Source: Streptomyces sp. NBC_01255
GTDB lineage: Bacteria > Actinomycetota > Actinomycetes > Streptomycetales > Streptomycetaceae
Length of the DNA: 64,000 bases
Direction of reading: 5' to 3'
NCBI RefSeq assembly: GCF_036226445.1
Contig: NZ_CP108474.1
Coordinates: 3,038,001 to 3,102,000, forward strand
Shown piece after piece: positions 1 to 8,613 of this stretch. The notes beneath the pieces are model-generated. The model did not search any database and was not told the DNA's origin. It saw only the letters and a program-made list of their open reading frames with translations. Positions within the stretch are counted from its first letter, which is position 1. Every line of letters starts with the position of its first letter. Position numbers and translations under genes: made by a program.

Positions 1-433
1 CCGCGACGGGCGCGGGTGCGGGCGCGGGTGTCGGCTCCGGTTCCTTCTCCGCAGCGGGCGCCTCGGCGACCGGCGTACGGACCACGACCGGCGGGATCGG
101 ACGCGAACCCGGGATGTTGATCCGGATCCGGGTCGTCAGCGTCGTCTCGGTCTTGGGCTCCTCCGGCGGTGCGGGCGCGACGGGGGTCTCCTCCGGCGCG
201 TCCTGCGAGGGGTGGAGCGACGGATACTGGCGGGATCCGTACGGCGGTGTACCCGAGGGGTACGCGGCTCCACCGCGCCCCTGGGCGCCGGAGGACGAAC
301 TGTCAGTCTCTCGACCAGTTTCACGACTCAAAGCAGGATCTCCCGGTTGGCTCCACCGCCCGCTCTTGCTGAGGCTCGTGTAACCCGGGCGGTTCGGCGG
401 CGCGCACCACCATACTGGGCAGCGCCGCTCCAT
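1..433 (-). CDS. Hypothetical protein, N-terminal part; gene runs off the left edge
   Basis: An open frame of 144 codons with no stop reaches the window edge. I chose the ATG at 433 because AGGGG lies a few bases upstream. The protein begins MERRCPVWWCAPPNRPGY, with a CPVWWC pair near the start, and then becomes low in complexity: a Ser/Gln/Gly/Pro-rich stretch, an acidic-proline stretch and a basic stretch (TTRIRINIPGSRPIPPVVV) at about residues 95-115. It ends at the edge in a Pro-Ala-Glu repeat. I do not recognise the family. It lies 73 bases downstream of the DUF6113-like gene on the same strand and could be the distal gene of the mshB transcript. The frame is sound; the function is unknown. 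Confidence 0.6.
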   Translation of the reverse strand, partial: MERRCPVWWCAPPNRPGYTSLSKSGRWSQPGDPALSRETGRETDSSSSGAQGRGGAAYPSGTPPYGSRQYPSLHPSQDAPEETPVAPAPPEEPKTETTLTTRIRINIPGSRPIPPVVVRTPVAEAPAAEKEPEPTPAPAPAPVA

Positions 434-506
434 ACCCGACCCCTGGGTGACGGACGACGGGCAATCCGGCCGAAGTCGGGGCGTCCCCGGTATCAAGTCG
501 TCCTGT

Positions 507-932
507 TCACCGGGTCGGTCGCGGGAGCCGGGACAGCGTGGCGCACATCACAGCGACCGCCATGCCGCCGAAGAGGAACAGCAGCTCTCCGGGTCCTCCG
601 CCGAACGCCCCGTCGCCCTCCGGGCGTCCGAAGCTGAGCAGGATGACGGCGACGAGCCAGCCGGCGCCGGCGGCGACGACGCCGACCTGGGTGCCGGTGG
701 CGCGGAGCCCTCCGTAGAAGACGGCGGCGCTGGCGAGGAGTGCGAGCAGCAAGCCGCCGGGGAACCAGGCGGCTTGGACGAGGGCTCCGGCGGTCCCGAC
801 GAGGGCTCCGAGGACGACCAGGGCGCCGTACCAGGCGTAGCGGGCGCCGCGGGAGGTCGGGAGGGGGGCCGGGGCGGGGGCGGGGGTCCGGGAGGAGGCG
901 CCCGAGGAGGCCCGGGAGGCGGCGGCGCTCAC
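507..932 (-). CDS. DUF6113-like integral membrane protein
   Basis: A 141-residue protein with an Ala/Pro/Ser-rich cytosolic N-terminus of about 28 residues and four hydrophobic segments at roughly 32-52, 56-75, 80-100 and 112-132. A protein of this size and layout usually sits directly after mshB in Streptomyces and is called DUF6113; that assignment is from memory of gene order and composition. The GTG start overlaps the mshB stop by four bases (GTGA), which implies translational coupling. No catalytic motif is visible. A role in mycothiol handling is possible only by association. Confidence 0.75.
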   Translation of the reverse strand: MSAAASRASSGASSRTPAPAPAPLPTSRGARYAWYGALVVLGALVGTAGALVQAAWFPGGLLLALLASAAVFYGGLRATGTQVGVVAAGAGWLVAVILLSFGRPEGDGAFGGGPGELLFLFGGMAVAVMCATLSRLPRPTR

Positions 933-1819
933 GCGGTCACCCCCGCGAAGAGGTCCGTCTCGCGGACGCCGGCGGGGGCGCCCGGGGTGCCCTGGACCAA
1001 CTCGTAGTACTCGGTGGTGAAGATCGGCTGGCCGAGGTCGTTGGAGAGGGCGAAGAACGGGCCGTCGACCGCGACTTGGGTGGCGTGGGCGGCCATCGCT
1101 GCGGTCTTGCGGGCCGTGTGCTCCGGGCCCGCGTCGATCGCGGTGGTGATCCGGTCCTCGTCGACGACCCCGGGGACGTCGTCGATGGCGGCGACGGCGG
1201 GGAAGGCGGAGCCCTCGGCGCGCAGCCGGGCGAATCCGGCCTCGGCGACCGGGCGGGGGACGCGGTTCCAGTAGATCTTGGCGATCGTGTGGGCGGGTCC
1301 GAGGTCGGGGCGGTACGCGGGGTCGGCGGCGAGTTCGGCGGCGCGCATGGCGACCCGGTGGGCCTGGATGTGGTCGGGGTGGCCGTAGCCGCCGTCGGGG
1401 TCGTAGGTGACGAGGACCTGTGGGCGGGTCTCGCGGATGACCTCGACGAGGTGGGGGGCGGCGGTGTCGACGTCGGTGTTCCAGAACGCGTTCTCGCGCT
1501 TGTTCTGCTCGGCGCCCATCATTCCGGAGTCGCGGAAGCGGCCGGGGCCGCCGAGGAAGCGGTGGTCGGTGACGCCCAGCTCGGTCATCGCGGCGGCGAG
1601 TTCGCCGACGCGGTGCGGGCCGAGCCGGTCCTCCCGGTCGGGTGCCAGGTGGGCGAGCCCGGGCGGGATGACCTCGCCCTCCTCGCCGAGCGTGCAGGTG
1701 ACCAGGGTGACAAGGGCGCCCTCGGCCGCGTACCTGGCCATGGTGGCGCCGTTGTTGATCGACTCGTCGTCCGGGTGCGCGTGCACGAGGAGCAGACGAC
1801 GGGCGGGGAGATCGGTCAT
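929..1819 (-). CDS. mshB: MshB: N-acetyl-1-D-myo-inositol-2-amino-2-deoxy-alpha-D-glucopyranoside deacetylase
   Basis: This is the second step of mycothiol synthesis: removal of acetate from GlcNAc-inositol in the cytosol to give GlcN-inositol. The 296-residue protein has the LmbE/PIG-L zinc deacetylase fold. The metal- and base-bearing motif AHPDDE is at residues 14-19, and the third metal ligand lies in the [11 protein letters not shown] motif at about residues 145-155. Length matches mycobacterial and Streptomyces MshB, and the C-terminal TEYYELVQG stretch is typical of the family. It is the first gene of a coupled pair with the DUF6113-like protein. A mycothiol-S-conjugate amidase is the main alternative, but length and context favour MshB. 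Confidence 0.93.
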   Translation of the reverse strand: MTDLPARRLLLVHAHPDDESINNGATMARYAAEGALVTLVTCTLGEEGEVIPPGLAHLAPDREDRLGPHRVGELAAAMTELGVTDHRFLGGPGRFRDSGMMGAEQNKRENAFWNTDVDTAAPHLVEVIRETRPQVLVTYDPDGGYGHPDHIQAHRVAMRAAELAADPAYRPDLGPAHTIAKIYWNRVPRPVAEAGFARLRAEGSAFPAVAAIDDVPGVVDEDRITTAIDAGPEHTARKTAAMAAHATQVAVDGPFFALSNDLGQPIFTTEYYELVQGTPGAPAGVRETDLFAGVTA

Positions 1820-1871
1820 GGCCCCACCCTACGAGACCCCTCCCCGCGAGACCCTTCCCGCTACGAAGGGG

Positions 1872-2066
1872 TCAGAACTTGAGGCCGCCGATCATGCTCG
1901 CCACGTTGGTGGTCAGCGTGCTGATGGACGGGGCGATGGACGAGCTCGCCAGGTAGAAGCCCAGGAGCGCACAGATCGCCGCGTGTCCCGCCTTCAGCCC
2001 GGATTTCCGGACCAGCAGGAAGACGACGATCGCCAGCAGCACCACCACCGAAATCGAGAGTGCCAC
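1872..2066 (-). CDS. Small conserved membrane protein (64 aa)
   Basis: I chose the GTG at 2066 because a clean GGAGGT lies eight bases upstream. An in-frame ATG at 2147 would add 27 residues without a ribosome binding site. The product starts MALSISVVVLLAIVVFLLVRK, a single strong membrane helix followed by a basic anchor. A second, weaker hydrophobic stretch (HAAICALLGFYLASSSIAP) follows, and the protein ends TTNVASMIGGLKF. It would sit in the membrane with a short tail. It stands alone 52 bases upstream of mshB on the same strand and diverges from the peptidase at 2236. I recognise the type as a recurrent small Streptomyces protein but know no function for it. Confidence 0.7.
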   Translation of the reverse strand: MALSISVVVLLAIVVFLLVRKSGLKAGHAAICALLGFYLASSSIAPSISTLTTNVASMIGGLKF

Positions 2067-2235
2067 GGCGGTCCACCTCCACACTTCTTCGGTCGGATAT
2101 TCGAGCGGTTCGGGCAGGGAGCATGTGCCAGTCGGGTACATACCCACCTAGCGCTACGGATCATAACTATCCGTGCCATCGCATCGATCGGCGGACGGAG
2201 GCACGAGGGGGGCGCACGGCACTAGTTTCAGCCGC

Positions 2236-4419
2236 ATGACCTCGACTCGACAGCCGTCACCGCAGCCGTCCCCAGAGCCGTCGGCCGCGCCCCGGGCCGC
2301 GCTCTCCTTCCCCCGCCTGCACGCCCGGACCCAGCGGTTCACGCTGGGCGTTCCGCGCGGTTTCTCGGTCTCTCCCGGCGGGGAGCGCGTCGTGTTCGTC
2401 AGATCCGCTTCCGGGACCGACCGTTCGCACAAGCTGTGGGTCCTCGACCTGCCGGCGGAGGGCGCACCGGTGGAGCGGGTGGCCGCCGATCCCGATGCGC
2501 TGCTCGCGGGTGCGGCGGAGGAGCTGTCGCCGGAGGAGCGGGCGCGCCGGGAGCGGAGCCGGGAGGGCTCCGGCGGAATCGTGGCGTACGCGGTGGACTC
2601 TGCCGTGGAGCTGGCGGCGTTCGCCCTGTCGGGACGGCTGTTCACGGCGGAGCTGCGGGCGGGGACGGCGCGGGAGCTGCCGGTGCCCGGGCCGGTGATC
2701 GACCCCCGTCCCTCGCCGGACGGGCGGCTCGTCGCGTATGTGGCGGAGGGTGCGCTGCGGGTGGTCGGAGCGGATGGTTCCGGTGATCGGGAGGTCGCCG
2801 TGCCGGAGGACGGGCACGTCTCCTACGGATTGGCCGAATTCATCGCCTCCGAGGAGATGGGCCGGGACCGCGGTTACTGGTGGTCCCCCGATTCCGACCG
2901 GCTGCTGGTCGCCCGTGCGGACGACCGGGCCGTACGCCGCTGGTGGATCGCCGATCCGGCGCATCCCGGGCGGGCGCCGCAGGAGGTCGGGTACCCGGCG
3001 GCGGGAACGGACAACGCGGAGGTGCGGCTCTTCCTCGTGGGCCTCGACGGGGCGCGTACGGAGGTGGTGTGGGACCGGGAGCGGTATCCGTACCTCGCGC
3101 GCGTGCACTGGTCGGCGGCCGGGGCGCCGCTGCTGCTCGTCCAGACGCGGGACCAGCGGGCCGGGCTGAACCTGGCGGTGGACACGGAGTCCGGGACGAC
3201 CTCGACCGTGCGGGCGGAGGAGGACCCGGCGTGGCTGGAGCTGTTGCCGGGGGTGCCGGCGTGGGCTCCGGACGGGCGGCTCGTCCGTGTCACGGACGAG
3301 AGCGGGGCCCGGGCCCTCGCCGTCGGGGAGCGGCTCCTCACGGACGGGGCGCTGCACGTCAGGGCGGTGCTCGGGTTCGGGGAGGACGACGTCCTCGTAT
3401 CGGCTTCGGCGGGTGAGGCGGCCGCGGCGCCGGAGACCGGCGAGATCCATGTGTACCGGGTGACCGACCGGGGGCCGGAGCGGCTCTCCGAGGGCGCCGG
3501 GGTGCACGGGGCCGTGCGCTCGGGGCCGGTGACGGTCCTCGTCTCGGCGCGGCCGGGCGCGCCCGGGAGTGTGGCGCGGGTGCTGCGGGACGGCCGGGAG
3601 GTCGCGGTGGTGGGCTCGTACGCGCAGGATCCGATGATCTCCGCGGGGGTTCGGCTCATGGAGGCGGGGCACCGGCGGATCCCGTGCGCGGTGCTGCTGC
3701 CCACGGGGTACGCGGAGAAGGACGGGCCGCTTCCGGTGCTCATGGATCCGTACGGCGGTCCGCACGGGCAGCGCGTGCTGGCCGCGCACAACCCGTATCT
3801 GACGTCCCAGTGGTTCGCCGACCAGGGCTTCGCGGTGATCGTCGCGGACGGGCGCGGCATGCCGGGCCGCTCCCCCGCCTGGGAGAAGGCGATCCTGCGC
3901 GATCTGACGCCGACGCTCGACGACCAGGTGGACGCGCTGCACGCGCTGGCCGGGAGCTTCCCGCTGGACCTGGGGCGGGTGGCGATCCGCGGCTGGTCCT
4001 ACGGCGGCTACCTCGCCGCCCGGGCGGTGCTCCAGCGGCCGGACGTCTTCCACGCGGCCGTCGTCGGGGCGCCGGTGACGGACTGGCGGCTGTACGACAC
4101 GCACTACACGGAGCGGTACCTCGGCACCCCGCAGGACGATCCGGAGGTGTACGCGGCGCAGTCGCTGCTCACCGACGACGGCCTGACGGCGCCGGAGGAG
4201 CCCGCGCGGCCGATGATGGTCGTGCACGGTCTCGCCGACGACAACGTGGTGTTCGCGCACGCGCTGCGGCTCTCCTCGGCCCTGCTCGCGGCGGGCCGGC
4301 CGCACGAGGTGCTGCCGCTGTCCGGGGTCACGCACATGACGCCGCAGGAGCAGGTGGCGGAGAACCTGCTCCTGCTCCAGGTGGACTTCCTGAGGAGGTC
4401 GCTCGGCCTCGTCGGGTGA
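2236..4419 (+). CDS. S9 family peptidase (prolyl oligopeptidase / dipeptidyl-peptidase IV-like)
   Basis: A 727-residue serine peptidase expected to cleave short peptides. The N-terminal about 430 residues contain beta-propeller-like repeats (RPSPDGRLVAYV, YWWSPDSDRLLVARAD, as in DPPIV_N). The C-terminal alpha/beta-hydrolase domain carries the nucleophile motif GWSYGGY, an aspartate in VHGLADDNV and the catalytic histidine in SGVTHMTP near the end. No signal peptide is seen, so it is probably cytosolic. The ATG at 2236 was chosen over the frame opening at 2173 because homology begins soon after it. No good ribosome site precedes it, so it may be leaderless. It neighbours two peptide importers, which suits a role in processing imported peptides (inference). 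Confidence 0.9.
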   Translation: MTSTRQPSPQPSPEPSAAPRAALSFPRLHARTQRFTLGVPRGFSVSPGGERVVFVRSASGTDRSHKLWVLDLPAEGAPVERVAADPDALLAGAAEELSPEERARRERSREGSGGIVAYAVDSAVELAAFALSGRLFTAELRAGTARELPVPGPVIDPRPSPDGRLVAYVAEGALRVVGADGSGDREVAVPEDGHVSYGLAEFIASEEMGRDRGYWWSPDSDRLLVARADDRAVRRWWIADPAHPGRAPQEVGYPAAGTDNAEVRLFLVGLDGARTEVVWDRERYPYLARVHWSAAGAPLLLVQTRDQRAGLNLAVDTESGTTSTVRAEEDPAWLELLPGVPAWAPDGRLVRVTDESGARALAVGERLLTDGALHVRAVLGFGEDDVLVSASAGEAAAAPETGEIHVYRVTDRGPERLSEGAGVHGAVRSGPVTVLVSARPGAPGSVARVLRDGREVAVVGSYAQDPMISAGVRLMEAGHRRIPCAVLLPTGYAEKDGPLPVLMDPYGGPHGQRVLAAHNPYLTSQWFADQGFAVIVADGRGMPGRSPAWEKAILRDLTPTLDDQVDALHALAGSFPLDLGRVAIRGWSYGGYLAARAVLQRPDVFHAAVVGAPVTDWRLYDTHYTERYLGTPQDDPEVYAAQSLLTDDGLTAPEEPARPMMVVHGLADDNVVFAHALRLSSALLAAGRPHEVLPLSGVTHMTPQEQVAENLLLLQVDFLRRSLGLVG

Positions 4420-4420
4420 G

Positions 4421-5380
4421 TCACCAGTGGGGCGGCGGCGGGTACGGCGGGGCCGGGGGCGGTCCGTACGAGCCGTACGGGCCGTAGGAGACGGGCGCGG
4501 CGGCCGGGGCGCCGCGCCCGGCCAGGAGGACGAGCACCGCGATGCCGCCGAGCAGCCCGATGACGGAGCTGAGGACGTGTGCCTGCTGGACGGTGGGGAG
4601 GTCCATGAGGTGCGTGAGCAGGTCGAGCCTGACGACCCGTACGAACTCGACGAGGCCGTCGGCCGCCAGGAACGCCCCGGCGAGCAGCCCGACGGCCCGG
4701 GTGTGGCGGGCGCGGGCGAAGGCGGAGACGGCGGCGGTCCCGTACAGCGCGACGAGGATCACCGCGAGCCAGCCGGGCGGGGGCGCGAGGGCCGGGATGA
4801 CGAGGGACCGGCCGCCGAGGAACCGGTCGACGGTGATCTCCAGGGGCAGTTCGACGGCCCAGTACGCCTCCCACAGGACGACGGTGAGGGCGCCGAACGC
4901 GAGGAGGACCCCGGCGACGACGGCCGGGCCCGTGCGGGGGCGGGTGGGGAGGTGCTCGTGCGGTCCTTCGGCCCGGCGGCGGCCCGCGGCGGCGGTGACG
5001 ACGAGGCCGGTGGCGAGGGCGAGTTCGAGGAGGGCGGTGACGAGCGCGCCGCTGCCGGGCGCCCAGAGGCCGGGCAGGCGCAGGGCGAGGGTGACGGCGC
5101 CGGCGGCGGCGAGCGCGGAGGCCGCGTGGCGGGAGCGCAGGGCGGCGACGGCGGTGGCGGCGTAGACGGCGAGGAGCAGGGGGTCGACGGACGACGTGGC
5201 GGTCCGTCCCCTCGCCAGGAAGAGGTGGTCCCCGGTCCAGGACAGGGCGAGGTCGGCGGGCGAGCCGGCCACGGCGACGTCCTTGAGGATCCACACGGCG
5301 GCTAAGAGGGCGAGCGCGGCGCAGAGCGCGGCGCCCGTGAGACGTGCCGGTCGTGTCACAGTCACGGACCCGATACTCAC
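4421..5380 (-). CDS. Multi-pass membrane protein with a Pro/Tyr-rich tail and a TTA codon
   Basis: About 319 residues, with seven or eight hydrophobic segments spread through the protein and a cytosolic C-tail rich in Gly, Tyr and Pro ending PPYPPPPHW. The start is uncertain. GTG at 5380 has a weak GGTGGG upstream; the ATG at 5413 and a GTG at 5365 are also in frame. A leucine codon near the N-terminus (5303-5305 on the plus strand reads TAA) is TTA, the rare codon that needs the bldA tRNA in Streptomyces. Its stop lies one base from the end of the convergent peptidase gene. I recognise no family or motif. Confidence 0.7.
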   Translation of the reverse strand: MSIGSVTVTRPARLTGAALCAALALLAAVWILKDVAVAGSPADLALSWTGDHLFLARGRTATSSVDPLLLAVYAATAVAALRSRHAASALAAAGAVTLALRLPGLWAPGSGALVTALLELALATGLVVTAAAGRRRAEGPHEHLPTRPRTGPAVVAGVLLAFGALTVVLWEAYWAVELPLEITVDRFLGGRSLVIPALAPPPGWLAVILVALYGTAAVSAFARARHTRAVGLLAGAFLAADGLVEFVRVVRLDLLTHLMDLPTVQQAHVLSSVIGLLGGIAVLVLLAGRGAPAAAPVSYGPYGSYGPPPAPPYPPPPHW

Positions 5381-5441
5381 GGTCGCGACCCACCGAAACA
5401 AGCGGTTCCGCATGGGCTGGGGTGACGAGGGGGACGTGAAA

Positions 5442-5479
5442 AGCCGGTCAGGGGCGACATGGCGCGCCCCTGACCGGCT
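5442..5479 (-). terminator. Terminator of the distal oligopeptide operon
   Basis: A perfect 15-base inverted repeat, AGCCGGTCAGGGGCG at 5442-5456 and its complement at 5465-5479, with an 8-base loop. On the minus strand the stem is followed at once by TTTTC, so it works as an intrinsic terminator about 80 bases after the last ATPase gene. It also separates that operon from the membrane protein gene. Confidence 0.85.
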
Positions 5480-5558
5480 CACGGCACCCGCACGGCCGTA
5501 CGTGGACGATCCTGACGTGTCCGTATATCGGACCCGCGTCGGTCGAGTTGCCTGCGGG

Positions 5559-6644
5559 TTAAAGCGACTTGGGTTCTTCCCCGCCGTTCGCTTCCCCGTC
5601 CTCCCCGCCGTTGCCGCTCTCCGGTGGCACCACCTGCTTCTCCTCCGCGAAGTGGCAGGCCGAGTCGTGCTTCGCCGGGCTGTCCGTGAGGCGGAAGACC
5701 GCCGGGACGGCGAGGAGGGGGACTTCCAGCGTGCAGCGTTCCTGGGCCTTCCAGCAGCGGGTGCGGAAGCGGCAGCCCGAGGGGATGTTGGCCGGGGAGG
5801 GGACGTCGCCGGTGAGGATGATGCGCTCGCGGTGGGCGCGCGCCTCCGGGTCCGGGACGGGGACGGCCGAGAGCAGGGCCTGTGTGTACGGGTGGGTCGG
5901 GTGGTCGTAGATCTGGGCGTCGCTGCCGATCTCGACGATCCGGCCGAGGTACATGACGCCGACCCGGTTGGAGATGTGCCGCACGATCGACAGGTCGTGC
6001 GCGATGAAGACGTACGAGAGGGAGAACTCGGACTGGAGGTTCTCCAGGAGGTTGACGACCTGCGCCTGGACGGAGACGTCGAGGGCGGAGACCGGTTCGT
6101 CGGCCACGATGATCTCGGGCTGGAGCGCGAGACCGCGGGCGATGCCGATGCGCTGGCGCTGGCCACCGGAGAACTGGTGCGGGTAGCGGTTGATGTACTC
6201 GGGGTTGAGGCCGACGACGTCCAGGAGGTCCTGGACCTTCTGGCGGCGGGAGCCCTTGGGGGCGACCTCGGGGTGGATCTCGTACGGCTCGCCGATGATG
6301 TCGCCGACCGTCATGCGCGGGTTGAGCGAGGTGTACGGGTCCTGGAAGACCATCTGGATGTTGCGGCGGACGGCCTTGAGGGCGCGGGGGGACAGCTTGG
6401 TGATGTCGTCGCCCTTGTAGCGGATCGATCCGGACGTCGGCCGCTCCAGGTTGACCAGCATCTTCGCGACGGTCGACTTGCCGCAGCCGGACTCGCCGAC
6501 GATGCCGAGTGTCTCGCCGGCGGCGAGGTCGAAGTCGACGCCGTCGACGGCCTTGACCGCGCCGACCTGCTTCTTGAAGAGGATGCCCTGGGTCAGCGGG
6601 TAGTGCTTGTGGAGGTCCCGGACTTCGAGAATCGCCTCAGCCAT
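5559..6644 (-). CDS. Oligopeptide ABC transporter ATP-binding protein, OppF/DppF type
   Basis: One of two ATPases that power peptide import at the inner face of the membrane. In the 361 residues: Walker [10 protein letters not shown] at about 53-61, signature [16 protein letters not shown], Walker [14 protein letters not shown] and H-loop [11 protein letters not shown]. The C-terminal oligo_HPY extension has the family cysteine pattern ([15 protein letters not shown], then ACHFAEE), which in some actinobacterial Opp ATPases binds an iron-sulfur cluster. An acidic tail follows. It is the last gene of the operon. Its ATG overlaps the upstream ATPase stop by eight bases (ATGGCTGA). It is a close paralogue of the protein at 11507-12616. 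Confidence 0.93.
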   Translation of the reverse strand: MAEAILEVRDLHKHYPLTQGILFKKQVGAVKAVDGVDFDLAAGETLGIVGESGCGKSTVAKMLVNLERPTSGSIRYKGDDITKLSPRALKAVRRNIQMVFQDPYTSLNPRMTVGDIIGEPYEIHPEVAPKGSRRQKVQDLLDVVGLNPEYINRYPHQFSGGQRQRIGIARGLALQPEIIVADEPVSALDVSVQAQVVNLLENLQSEFSLSYVFIAHDLSIVRHISNRVGVMYLGRIVEIGSDAQIYDHPTHPYTQALLSAVPVPDPEARAHRERIILTGDVPSPANIPSGCRFRTRCWKAQERCTLEVPLLAVPAVFRLTDSPAKHDSACHFAEEKQVVPPESGNGGEDGEANGGEEPKSL

Positions 6645-7620
6645 GGAGGCACTCCTTCCAGAAGTGGCAGGCGCTGGCGCGGGGCACCGGGGACTCGGTC
6701 ACGTCGTACAGCGGGGGTACGTCGGTCCGGCAGATGTCCTGGGCCATGGGGCAGCGGGGGTTGAAGGCGCAGCCGGGCGGGATGTTCAGGAGGTTGGGTG
6801 GCAGGCCCTTGATCGCGTACAGCTCCTGGCCCTTCTGGTCCAGGCGCGGGATCGATTCGAGGAGGCCCTTGGTGTAGGGGTGGGCGGGGGCCTTGTAGAT
6901 CTCGTGGACGGGGGCCTGTTCGACGATCCGGCCCGCGTACATGACCGCGATCTTGTCGGCGACGTCGGCGACGACGCCGAGGTCGTGGGTGATGAGGATC
7001 AGGCCCATGTTGAGTTCGCGCTGGAGCTCGGCGAGGAGGTCCATGACCTGGGCCTGGACGGTCACGTCGAGGGCGGTGGTCGGCTCGTCGGCGATGATCA
7101 GCTCGGGTTCGAGGGCGAGCGCCATCGCGATCATGATGCGCTGGCGCATGCCGCCGGAGAACTGGTGGGGGTACTGGCCGACGCGTTCCTTGGCGGCGGG
7201 GATGCGGACGCGGTCCATCAGCTCGACCGCCTTGGCCCTGGAGTCCTTCCTCGACATCCCCTTGTGGACCTGGAACATCTCGCCGAGCTGGTCGCCGACG
7301 CTGACGACGGGGTTGAGGGAGGACAGCGCGTCCTGGAAGACCATCGCCATCTTGGCGCCGCGGATCTTGCGCCGCTCGGACTCCGAGAGCTTCAGGAGGT
7401 CCTGGCCCTGGAAGAGGATCTCGCCCTGGGTGATCTTTCCCGGGGGGATGTCGAGGATGCCCATGACGGCCTGGGCGGTGACGGACTTGCCGGAGCCGGA
7501 CTCGCCGAGGACGGCGAGGGTCTCCCCCGCGTCGACGGAGTAGTCGACGCCGTTGACGGCCTTGGCCACGCCGTCGCGGGTGTGGAACTCCACGTGCAGG
7601 TCGCGCACTTCGAGCAGCAT
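6637..7620 (-). CDS. Oligopeptide ABC transporter ATP-binding protein, OppD/DppD type
   Basis: Partner ATPase of the importer, 327 residues. Visible motifs are Walker [10 protein letters not shown], signature [16 protein letters not shown], Walker [14 protein letters not shown] and H-loop LITHDLGVV. The C-terminal HPY region has four cysteines ([15 protein letters not shown] and ACHFWKE). It starts six bases after the permease stop, so the genes are co-transcribed. It pairs with the OppF-type protein to give the usual heterodimer. It is very similar to 12609-13667 in the paralogous operon. Confidence 0.93.
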   Translation of the reverse strand: MLLEVRDLHVEFHTRDGVAKAVNGVDYSVDAGETLAVLGESGSGKSVTAQAVMGILDIPPGKITQGEILFQGQDLLKLSESERRKIRGAKMAMVFQDALSSLNPVVSVGDQLGEMFQVHKGMSRKDSRAKAVELMDRVRIPAAKERVGQYPHQFSGGMRQRIMIAMALALEPELIIADEPTTALDVTVQAQVMDLLAELQRELNMGLILITHDLGVVADVADKIAVMYAGRIVEQAPVHEIYKAPAHPYTKGLLESIPRLDQKGQELYAIKGLPPNLLNIPPGCAFNPRCPMAQDICRTDVPPLYDVTESPVPRASACHFWKECLHG

Positions 7621-7626
7621 GGGTCC

Positions 7627-8613
7627 CTACCTCAGCTTCGGGTCGAGGGCGTCGCGGACGGCGTCGCCGAGCATGATGAAGGCGAGCACCGTGATGGCGA
7701 GCGCGCCGGAGGGCCAGAGGAGCATCTGCGGTGCGTTGCGCACGTAGGGGGCGGCCGAGGAGATGTCGATGCCCCAGGAGACGGTCGGGGGCTTGAGGCC
7801 GACGCCGAGGAAGGAGAGCGTCGCCTCCAGCGAGATGTACGTGCCGAGGGCGATGGTCGCGACGACGATGACGGGCGCGAGGGCGTTGGGCGCGATGTGG
7901 CGGAGCAGCATCCGGTTGTTGGAGGCGCCGAGCGCGCGGGCGGCCTGGACGTAGTCGTTCTGCTTGGCGGTGATGACGGAGCCGCGGGCGATGCGGGAGA
8001 GCTGCGGCCAGCCGAGGAGCACCATGAAGCCGATGACGGGCCAGACGGTGTTGCTGCTGACGACGGAGAGCAGGACGAGGCCGCCGAGGATGACGGGGAT
8101 CGCGAAGAAGACGTCGGTGACACGGGAGAGGAAGCCGTCCCAGGCGCCGCCGTAGAAGCCGGCGAGTCCGCCGAGGACGGAGCCGAGGAGGGTCACGCCG
8201 AGGGTGGCGAAGAGGCCGACCTGGAGGGAGGCCCTGGCTCCGTAGACGGTACGGGTGTAGACGTCGCAGCCCTGGCCGTTGAAGCCGAAGGGGTGGCCGG
8301 GCTGGGAGCCCTCCTGGGCCTTGGAGAGGTCGCAGTCGAGCGGGTTGCCGCTGGCGATGAGCTGGGGCCAGATCGAGATGATCACCAGGAAGATGATGAT
8401 CAGGCCGGAGATGATGAAGATCGGGTTGCGGCGCAGGTCGATCCAGGCGTCGGACCAGAGGGAGCGGGGTTTCTTGTCGGGTCCGGTGCCCTCGGGACCG
8501 CCGGGCGTCTTCTCCAGCGTCTCGCCCTCGTCCATCGCGAGGTCGGTGCCGCCGCCGGCGCCGGTGTGGTTGATCGCGCGGCCGTCGTCGAACGGCTGAG
8601 GCTGCTCAGGCAT
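7627..8613 (-). CDS. Oligopeptide ABC transporter permease, OppC/DppC type
   Basis: A 328-residue inner-membrane channel subunit. The N-terminal about 60 residues are hydrophilic (PEQPQPFDDGRAIN...), as is usual for OppC. One helix follows (IFIISGLIIIFLVIISIWPQL), then a periplasmic-side loop with cysteines and a five-helix BPD_transp_1 domain. The EAA coupling motif is visible as YVQAARALGASNNRMLLRHIAPN. I chose the ATG at 8613 over the longer frame because it overlaps the upstream permease stop by eight bases, the same junction as in the paralogous operon. The sequence LGDAVRDALDPKLR at the C-terminus is typical of the family. Confidence 0.92.
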   Translation of the reverse strand: MPEQPQPFDDGRAINHTGAGGGTDLAMDEGETLEKTPGGPEGTGPDKKPRSLWSDAWIDLRRNPIFIISGLIIIFLVIISIWPQLIASGNPLDCDLSKAQEGSQPGHPFGFNGQGCDVYTRTVYGARASLQVGLFATLGVTLLGSVLGGLAGFYGGAWDGFLSRVTDVFFAIPVILGGLVLLSVVSSNTVWPVIGFMVLLGWPQLSRIARGSVITAKQNDYVQAARALGASNNRMLLRHIAPNALAPVIVVATIALGTYISLEATLSFLGVGLKPPTVSWGIDISSAAPYVRNAPQMLLWPSGALAITVLAFIMLGDAVRDALDPKLR

